Virus record (IMG/VR): IMGVR_UViG_3300037339_000405
Span: 1-64,000 of that record
Reading direction: 5' to 3' (one strand)
Length of the DNA stretch: 64,000 nucleotides
DNA from: a virus
The notes under the pieces were generated by a model. It was not told where the DNA came from and did no database searches. It was given only the letters and a program-made list of their open reading frames with translations. Of this stretch, positions 8,145-14,700 are shown piece after piece; within the stretch, counting starts at the first letter, position 1, and each line of letters begins with the position of its first letter. A program made the position numbers and the translations under genes.

Positions 8145-8154
8145 CGAAAGTCAA
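8127..8154 (-). promoter_or_regulatory. Sigma-70 promoter (TTGACT-16-TACTAT) overlapping a terminator
   Basis: TTGACT is at 8154-8149 and TACTAT at 8132-8127, with a 16-base spacer. It drives the AAA+ gene. Transcripts would begin near 8120, so they do not contain the full hairpin that stops readthrough from upstream. Confidence 0.75.
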
Positions 8155-8227
8155 GCGAGGGGGAGCAACTCCTCGCTTGTGCCCCACGCACGCACGTGGA
8201 GCAGTCTGGCAACGAAGTAAATCTAGT

Positions 8228-8521
8228 TTACTCGCATTTCTTGGCTTCGGCCTTCAACAGCGTAATGTAGATGCGCGCCTGTTCCAACTCGGCAAGGGCC
8301 GCTTGCGAAAGCTCAAGGTCGGTTGCTCCAGCGGATACTGCCAGCGTCTGCCACCCGGGCTCCTGCGGCAGCAGCACTTGGCACCTCTCCCGCACAGCCT
8401 TCTCGACCGTCACTGGCTGATACACGGTATGCAATTCCGGTGTGCTCGGAGATGTAGCGCACCCACTGATCATGAGACAGCAGAACATCAGACTCAGCAG
8501 CGGCTTTTGCGCCCGTTGCAT
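8228..8521 (-). CDS. Rz1: Outer-membrane spanin lipoprotein (Rz1-like)
   Basis: 97 residues from ATG 8521. Signal peptide with lipobox LMISGC, then a mature lipoprotein starting CATSPSTPE. It anchors in the outer membrane and binds the inner-membrane spanin so the membranes fuse at the end of lysis. Most of the gene is read in a different frame inside the Rz gene, which is the classical nested Rz/Rz1 layout, and it runs on 85 bases past the Rz stop. A longer reading from 8593 would put 24 charged residues before the signal peptide and is rejected. Confidence 0.85.
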   Translation of the reverse strand: MQRAQKPLLSLMFCCLMISGCATSPSTPELHTVYQPVTVEKAVRERCQVLLPQEPGWQTLAVSAGATDLELSQAALAELEQARIYITLLKAEAKKCE

Positions 8522-8963
8522 TTTCCCGCTTGCGCTCTTCAACGTAAGCACGGACTTGGCGAGCCCACGTTTGGTGCCACTCTTCGCCCTCACGCTGCTT
8601 CTCCTTCAAGATGTCCGTTATCTTGCGTTCCAACTGCGCGGTTGTCAACCGAGCGTTGGCCTTCTCCTGTTCGTACCGGCGATCAGCAGCCCCTCTCTCC
8701 GCAATGACGGCGTTGAGACGCTTGTTCTGCTCTTCCACCTCGGACTTGAAGCTGGTGTTTGCTGATTGCAGCCCGGCATTCTCACTGTCAAGCTGCCCGT
8801 TACGCTTAGTCAAGGCGGCGTTCTCTTTCTCAGAAGTTCCCAGCCGGGTTTCCAGCCCCTCTACCACACCATAGTGATACACCATGGCTGCGGCCACCGC
8901 CGCAAGCATTACCACGCCGATGATGAGGTAGAGGGCTGCGAACCCAACCTCAGAGCGTTTCAT
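8313..8963 (-). CDS. Rz: Inner-membrane spanin (Rz-like)
   Basis: 216 residues from ATG 8963, beginning MKRSEVGFAALYLIIG. One N-terminal membrane helix (about residues 6-29), then a long periplasmic coiled coil rich in Glu, Lys and Ala (about 35-150), as expected for an i-spanin. The start overlaps the stop of the 43-residue gene (ATGA). An upstream start at 9047 would add residues from the frame of that small gene and is rejected. It works with the nested Rz1 lipoprotein. Confidence 0.85.
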   Translation of the reverse strand: MKRSEVGFAALYLIIGVVMLAAVAAAMVYHYGVVEGLETRLGTSEKENAALTKRNGQLDSENAGLQSANTSFKSEVEEQNKRLNAVIAERGAADRRYEQEKANARLTTAQLERKITDILKEKQREGEEWHQTWARQVRAYVEERKRENATGAKAAAESDVLLSHDQWVRYISEHTGIAYRVSASDGREGCAGEVPSAAAAGARVADAGSIRWSNRP

Positions 8964-9091
8964 TGGTCGCTCTTCTTGAACCACGTGGACCACGGTTTGG
9001 TGGCCAGCCACGCTAGAATCTGCGGCTGGTATCTTCCGATGAGCCACCCCACTACCCCTGACCCAAGTATGACGCCCAGAGTGCTAATCAT
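8960..9091 (-). CDS. 43-residue membrane protein upstream of the spanins
   Basis: A small gene with a strong ribosome site (AAAGGAGG, then ATG 9091) and a stop that overlaps the Rz start. Residues 2-19 (ISTLGVILGSGVVGWLIG) form a hydrophobic helix with small residues, followed by a Trp-rich, basic, amphipathic C-terminus ending WSTWFKKSDQ. It could be a small holin, an antiholin or a spanin partner. It follows directly on a copy of the TGCARTYRAYTGCA palindrome. Confidence 0.75.
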   Translation of the reverse strand: MISTLGVILGSGVVGWLIGRYQPQILAWLATKPWSTWFKKSDQ

Positions 9092-9102
9092 GATGCCTCC
9101 TT

Positions 9103-9116
9103 TGCAATCAACTGCA
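9103..9116. promoter_or_regulatory. Junction copy of the TGCARTYRAYTGCA palindrome
   Basis: TGCAATCAACTGCA between the stop at 9119 and the ribosome site of the 43-residue gene, 12 bases from the start codon. Confidence 0.65.
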
Positions 9117-9118
9117 AG

Positions 9119-9517
9119 TTAGTACAACGGTTTATCCTTACGCCGCCTCTTGCGTTTGTCCTTGTTGTCTTCACCCATGTGATCATCCCGGTCATCATCC
9201 CTGCGACGCTTCTGCAGTGGCACCACCCGATCCACACCCGGCGGGTAGAAGAGAGTAGAGCCCACCCCAAGCTCCGTCTGTAACCTCTTACGAGGGGGCT
9301 GACGGGCTTCTAGGACAACAACTTGGGGTGGGGTGAATATAGACGAGAAGGCAGTAGGGGGGTGCTCTAAAGCATTATTGCTCTTCTTCGTGTAGCCACT
9401 TGCATAAGCTGCCTGTGCCTGAGCCACCGCTTTACCCCGGTCAGCGTAGCAAGTGCCTTGGTCACCCCACTTGTAGCCCTGCTCTCCCCCGGGCAAGTTA
9501 CAGCGTTGAATTGGCAT
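9119..9517 (-). CDS. Small protein beginning MPIQRC, function unknown
   Basis: 132 residues from ATG 9517. The N-terminus MPIQRCNLPGGEQGYKWGD, followed by GTCY and AQAAYASGYTKK, is a short module that I recall at the start or end of many phage proteins near head and lysis genes. The remainder is low-complexity and highly basic, ending RKRRRKDKPLY. GTG 9526 is an alternative start that overlaps the previous stop. The basic tail could bind nucleic acid or membrane. No function is established. Confidence 0.65.
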   Translation of the reverse strand: MPIQRCNLPGGEQGYKWGDQGTCYADRGKAVAQAQAAYASGYTKKSNNALEHPPTAFSSIFTPPQVVVLEARQPPRKRLQTELGVGSTLFYPPGVDRVVPLQKRRRDDDRDDHMGEDNKDKRKRRRKDKPLY

Positions 9518-9522
9518 GGCTA

Positions 9523-9831
9523 TCACACCCTCGGAAGCTTTGCTTCCAGTTCCCTAATTCTGATTTCCATAGCGTCCACGCGCGGGTCCACAAAACCCTT
9601 GATTGTTTGGGCGCTGCCCGTGAGATCGAGGTCCTTTGCGCGCTGGGCAACCGTCTTTACCCCAGCAGGAACACTCGGATCGGCCAACACCTTGTCAAAC
9701 CAAGCATCCCCTTTCTTTTCCAGTCTCCCGGATTTGAAAGCCGCTTGGAAACCCCACAAAAGTCCGGCCCCCAATAACAGAAACCCAATCAACTGTACCC
9801 AGAAGGGTAGATTCAAGGTTACTTCTTTCAT
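9523..9831 (-). CDS. Single-pass membrane protein, holin-like candidate
   Basis: 102 residues. One membrane helix (about residues 9-32, FWVQLIGFLLLGAGLLWGFQ), followed by a charged cytoplasmic or periplasmic region that ends in a short helix (DAMEIRIRELEAKL). Its place in the lysis cassette suggests a holin accessory or antiholin. There is no sequence match I can name. Confidence 0.6.
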   Translation of the reverse strand: MKEVTLNLPFWVQLIGFLLLGAGLLWGFQAAFKSGRLEKKGDAWFDKVLADPSVPAGVKTVAQRAKDLDLTGSAQTIKGFVDPRVDAMEIRIRELEAKLPRV

Positions 9832-9865
9832 GGCTATCTCCTATTTAGGTAGTGAGATTACTGCC

Positions 9866-9985
9866 TTACTTCTGGCAGCCCGGCCTTGCTGGATCAGCTT
9901 TGCATTCTTGTGGAGTCGGCTGCTGCGCGAACACGGCACCGGTCCAGATCATTGCAAACAACAGCAACGCGATAACGACTTTCAC
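9866..9985 (-). CDS. 39-residue secreted peptide with signal sequence
   Basis: It starts with GTG 9985, overlapping the previous stop (GTGA), after a strong AGGAGGT site. The first 20 residues form a signal peptide (MKVVIALLLFAMIWT, then GAVFA) with a probable cut before QQPTPQ. The mature part of about 19 residues has two cysteines (QECKADPARPGCQK) that could form a disulfide in the periplasm. The role is unknown; being in the lysis cassette, it might regulate the holin or endolysin from the periplasmic side. Confidence 0.7.
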   Translation of the reverse strand: MKVVIALLLFAMIWTGAVFAQQPTPQECKADPARPGCQK

Positions 9986-10476
9986 GGCTTTACCTCCTGT
10001 TGGATTGGTGGTGTTGGTAACTGCACAGCTTTCGCTTTTTCCCTCTCCACTACGGCGTATCCAACTGAGTCAATAGCAGCCTTACCGATGAAGATCCCGC
10101 CAATCACGGCCCAGTAGGTGTCCGTCAACCTGTCGCGCCAGTAGAGCGCGAAGATCGACCACAGCGCCGCCTCAAGTAAAAGGAAATACCCAAGCCGGTA
10201 GATGTTCTCCGGCTTACCCTCGATGAAGAAATGCACGAAGTCGAAACCGTTGTCGGACTTCGTCGCACGGTAGAAGATCAGGCCGTTCGTTCCGAACATG
10301 ACCAGCAGCACTAGCTCCGGCCCGAAGTTGGTGATAATCCCGAGGAAAACCTTAGTGTCCGCGTAGGTCCACTCCCATCCTAAGTACTTCTTACTCCAAA
10401 TAATCAAACCAAGAATGGTGAGAAGTCCTACTGTGCGGATCGCACACCGAATGGTCTTGAGTGCAAGTTCGCTCAT
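9982..10476 (-). CDS. Polytopic membrane protein in lysis cassette
   Basis: 164 residues with about four hydrophobic helices (near 14-28, 48-68, 93-112 and 120-136) and a Pro-rich tail (LPTPPIQQEVKP). It overlaps both neighbours by four bases, so it is part of a tightly coupled lysis operon. It could be a holin or holin regulator, but I do not recognise the family. Confidence 0.65.
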   Translation of the reverse strand: MSELALKTIRCAIRTVGLLTILGLIIWSKKYLGWEWTYADTKVFLGIITNFGPELVLLVMFGTNGLIFYRATKSDNGFDFVHFFIEGKPENIYRLGYFLLLEAALWSIFALYWRDRLTDTYWAVIGGIFIGKAAIDSVGYAVVEREKAKAVQLPTPPIQQEVKP

Positions 10477-10748
10477 GGCCCATCCCCCTTAACTACACGC
10501 TTGAATCCTTCCCAAAGAACGAGCAGCGTAGCCCCAACAACTGTTCCCAGCAAGGCGACAGTTGCCGTGAAGGAAAGCTTGTCCATTCTTACTTTATGCT
10601 CCGCAGCCCAACGCAACCCGGAAATGAGTTCTGGTAATTCATCTTCAGAAATTCCGTAACGGCGACACATCACTGAAATGAAAGCCTCGCACTGAAGCTC
10701 TGCCAGAAGCAGTTTACGCTGTCGCTCTTCGGAGGAATCTTCACTCAC
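10473..10748 (-). CDS. Probable holin
   Basis: 91 residues. Charged N-terminal domain (about 1-57), then one clear membrane helix (LSFTATVALLGTVVGATLLV, about 58-80) and a short basic tail (EGFKRVVKGDGP). It is placed directly after the endolysin with an ATGA overlap. Size, topology and position fit a single-pass holin that permeabilises the inner membrane. Confidence 0.6.
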   Translation of the reverse strand: MSEDSSEERQRKLLLAELQCEAFISVMCRRYGISEDELPELISGLRWAAEHKVRMDKLSFTATVALLGTVVGATLLVLWEGFKRVVKGDGP

Positions 10749-11323
10749 GCACCGGCCCTAAGAACAGTTTTAGCGCGCTCCCAATACCGTTTACGGTCTG
10801 TGTACCCGTTCAGCCCGCCGTTGATCGTGCGGGTGATCGCCTTGAATCCTGCTTCTGTGTTTTTGTCCGCTTGGGCATTAAGTGCATGCACGCTCCAAAA
10901 CCACACCGCAGCCCGGCAGCCGTCGGTCGGGCGCGTCAGGCGCAAAGGATCGTGCAGAAGAATCGTCTCGTCTCCGTAAAGAGCCTTGGAACAATCCCGG
11001 TGGTTGTCGAAGCCTGTGATCTGAATAGGACCGTGCCCCTTCCACCACCGACCGGGACTAGAGCCATGAGACTCCGCAATCTTCACCGCCTCCGGGCGAG
11101 TGTTCCCCAAGTCGGCGCGGTTGTCATAGCGTTCTCCAGTAGCAATTTCCTGCATGTACCTGAATTCCACAGACTCGTGAGCCAGCTGCGCGACGAAAGC
11201 TGCCACTCTCTCGGGAGAATCGATTTCACCCTCGTGCATTGCCTCGTTAAGGGGGTCCAAGAAATCATCCACACGCTGTAGAGCGTGCGGCATGATAAGA
11301 AGAAACTCAGCACGAGAAATCAT
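10745..11323 (-). CDS. Endolysin, glycoside hydrolase family 19 type
   Basis: 192 residues. Peptidoglycan-degrading lysozyme with a chitinase-like GH19 fold: VAAFVAQLAHES near residues 40-51 with the expected catalytic Glu, then GRWWKGHGPIQITGFDNH (substrate cleft, about 92-109) and a C-terminal INGGLNGYTDRKRYW. There is no signal peptide, so it needs the holin for export. A strong AAGGAGG site precedes ATG 11323. Confidence 0.88.
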   Translation of the reverse strand: MISRAEFLLIMPHALQRVDDFLDPLNEAMHEGEIDSPERVAAFVAQLAHESVEFRYMQEIATGERYDNRADLGNTRPEAVKIAESHGSSPGRWWKGHGPIQITGFDNHRDCSKALYGDETILLHDPLRLTRPTDGCRAAVWFWSVHALNAQADKNTEAGFKAITRTINGGLNGYTDRKRYWERAKTVLRAGA

Positions 11324-11337
11324 TACGCTGTTCCTCC

Positions 11338-11661
11338 TTAGCCAACTTCAGCACGAACCAGATACGGGCCATCGGGATCAGGAGTCGTGAGGCGCTGCGT
11401 GGGGGTAAAGGTTACTTCCCACTCAAAGAAAAGCCCAACCTCGTCTGGCTTGAAATCACCCGCCTGCACTGCGTACTCAACGACCCCATCAGCAGCATCA
11501 ACTACGACAGCAGTGCGCTGTTCGTAAGGCACACGTTTCTGCTTCCATCTAACCATCACAGTGGCGCCACTGAGATCCACCGGATCGCCATTGGGATACT
11601 TGAGGCGGCGCCGGAGTAGCAGACCAACATCGTTGGTGACAAACGTGTATTTGTAAGACAT
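11338..11661 (-). CDS. Small beta-rich tail-associated protein
   Basis: 107 residues, mostly beta strands (VDLSGATVMVRWKQ, VEYAVQAGDF, LFFEWEVTFTPTQ). This pattern resembles the N-terminal module of BppU-type baseplate and fibre proteins, which attaches fibres to the tail. It lies between the giant fibre gene and the endolysin, so a fibre-tip or baseplate role is likely. Similarity is judged by eye only. Confidence 0.55.
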   Translation of the reverse strand: MSYKYTFVTNDVGLLLRRRLKYPNGDPVDLSGATVMVRWKQKRVPYEQRTAVVVDAADGVVEYAVQAGDFKPDEVGLFFEWEVTFTPTQRLTTPDPDGPYLVRAEVG

Positions 11662-11769
11662 CCAGCGCTCCTAAAAACCCATCACCCAGCAGTCAAAACA
11701 ATGCTAAAGCACTATCAGCCTCCTGAGTAGCTTCGTGCCCGCTATGTGCACTAGTTCCTACTCATCCTA

Positions 11770-14700
11770 TCAGGCTAGGCTGCGCTTCAAATACACCGTC
11801 AACGGCTTCGCGTCTTCCTCCACCAAAAGCACCTCGCGCTCGTCTTCCGTGATGAGCGTCACCGTTACTTCTAGCTCCTTGAGGAAAACCAACTCAGCAT
11901 ACTGAACAAACGCGTCTTCGATGTAATCCGATACGGTTGCTACAGGAGGGCTGCTGTTGATCGCTAGCGCAGACACCCCCGTAATCAGTACCACGCTCCC
12001 TTGTGTAAAGGAGACCGAAGGCGCCTTGCCCGTTACGACCAGAACCCCAACTTCAGGGGCAACGATGGCTACGGATAGCGCGGGGGTACGCCCTGTCAAC
12101 ACCAGAGCGGCAACCCCGGTATTGATAACCACACTAGCAGCGACTACCGCAACCGGAGACGGCCCAACAAGAACCAGCAGCCCTACCCCACTACGAACCG
12201 CCTGATCGAGTACCGGAGTTTGCCCGGCAACTACCAGCGCGCCCGTGTCAGCTACAACCGCTCTATCAAGAGACGGAGCTTGGCCTACTAGGGTCAGGAC
12301 ACCTTTTTGGGTAACTACACCACTGTCAAGAGCGGGTGGCGCGCTGATGAGCGTTAGCGTCCCAGCCCCCGTAGACACGGACACGGTTTGCCGCAGCGTC
12401 GGAGCAAAACCAGTGACCAGCAGCGTCCCAGTAGCGACCGTTACTACGACATTGCCGCCGCTAACTACTGAAGGTTCTTGCCCTAGAATCGTTAGAGCAC
12501 CAACCCCAGCTTGGATCGACCAGCTAAACGCTGGCACGTGGCCGGCGAGAACAACCTGCCCAACATTCGTCGCAACAATTACATTCTCGCTCGCGCTAAC
12601 GACCGGTACCTGCCCCGTGAGCGTTAGTTGCCCTGAGTCCGTGGAAACCCCAACCCCTGAAGTCGGGGCCAGCCCGACAAGCGTCAACGCTCCTTCTTGA
12701 GTAGCTACACCCGTATCAAGCGTAGGCGACGCGCTGGCGAGGGTAAGAGCCCCCATCTCTGTAGAAGCCGATAGGGTCTGCCCCAGAGTCGGAGCAAGGC
12801 CAGTAATCGACAGCGCCCCAACATCCGTTGAAACCCCAACCCCCAAGGTCGGAGTCAGCCCGGTGATCGTAAGAGCCCCTGAGCCCGCAGCTACAGCGTA
12901 GTCAAGGGCGGGAACAAGCCCTGTAAGAGTGAGTGCCCCTGCTGCCGTGCTTACAGAATGCCCCAGAACGGCCCCGTAGCCCTCTAGGACGAGGTTTCCC
13001 ACCCCCGGCTGTACGGTGACCAACCCCCCCGTCTGAGCGATAGGGGGATGCCCTGCGACCAGCAGAAGGCCCTGATCCGGAATTACGTAGAACGGCGCGA
13101 TGGAAAGCGGGAGTTGCCCAGCAAGAACAAGAGACCCCAGCCCCACGTCAACCGCTAGACCTAGGCTGGGTGCTTCTCCCGCAAGGGATAGAACTCCCAC
13201 ACCCGGGCGAGAGACCTGATCAATGAGAATCGAAGGCGCGTTACCCGCAAGGTCGAGGGCACCAACACCAGTAGCTACCCCATACCCCAAAGTTGAAACA
13301 GAACCAGTGACCGTTAGCTGACCGAGGCCAGTATCTACCGAGTAAGTCTGCTGAACTCCCGGAACAAACCCGAGAATCGACAGTTGCCCGCAATTAGCTG
13401 CAAACCCAAGATCAAGAGAAGAAACAAGGCCACCAACAACCAGCGCCCCCGTTCCGGGATTGATGAAAGTATTCGTGGTGACCGCTACAGTGGATACTTT
13501 ACCTTCGAGCACCAACTGACCTAGGCCCGAAGAGACAGTAGTAACTACGAGAACAGATGGTGAATTCCCTGCTATTACCAGCGACCCTACTTGTGGCTGA
13601 GAAACAATCTCTGCAAGAGATACCGGTACATGCCCGGTGATGACTAGTTGGCCAAGACCACTGAGTACAGCCTGATCAAGAAAAGGAGCATACCCAGTGA
13701 TAACAACTTGCCCCAGACCAGTAGAAACAGACTGATCGAGGACGGGCGCAAAGCCCGTGAGGACAATCTGCCCAACCCCCGGAGTGATGCTGATTGACAC
13801 CCCAAGAGCCGGAACATGCCCTGTAAAAGCCAGAGCACCAACGGCGGTGTTAAGCCCAAAGTCTAGGGTGGGTACCCTACCGTCAAGAGACAGTTGACCA
13901 ACACTTGATGAAACCGTAGTAGTTACGAGTACGACAGGGAGGAGCCCCGTTACAACCAGCGTGCCTACTTGGGGCAGAACAACAACCGAAGCAAGAGCGA
14001 CTGGTACCTGACCTGTAAGGGCCAGTTGCCCCAAACTTGGAACCACCGCTACATCAATACTCGGTGCGTGCCCTGTGAGTACAAGTCCACCAACACCAAT
14101 CAGGAGTGCATTGCCAAGAGCAGGAGCTTGCCCCGTCAGAACAAGGGCACCAGTCCCCGGTAGTGACGTGACCCCCTGAGAACCCTCTACAACAACGGGA
14201 AAATGCCCGGTGATTACTAAACCACCGACACCCGTTGCAATTAGTTGCATCAGAGTGGGTACATGCCCACTCAGAACAAGCGATCCAACACCAACGTTGA
14301 ACCCGAAATTCAGCGTCGGCTCAAGTCTTGAATCCGGGGTATCTAGGAACCCATCACCCGGGAACAGCCACTCATCGTGCCCAGTTGGCTTCTCAATAAA
14401 GCCATGGCCCGGAAGGAGAAGCTGCTCTAGCGCCCCAGAGGGGCGATCAAAGCTGAGTCTCCCGGTTGCCGGTAACGCAGACCACGTTTGGCCAAGGGCG
14501 GGCGCAAGTCCGGCGAGAGACAAAACTCCCGTGGCTGACACCACCCCTACATTGAGAGTGGGCGCAAGACCGGTAGCAACTAGCGCGCCAACACCGGGGG
14601 AAACAGAAGCGCCAGCAGAAGTAGCAGGAGTGGGGGCTAGACCCGTTAGAACTATGGAGCCAACAGCCGCCGTTAACCCTATGTCGTTCGTTGGGGCTTG

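Noticed and set aside
9088-9270. 60-codon minus-strand frame over the 9119-9517 gene
   Set aside because: It lies in another frame of a gene that has better support and has a Trp/Arg-rich, shadow-like sequence.
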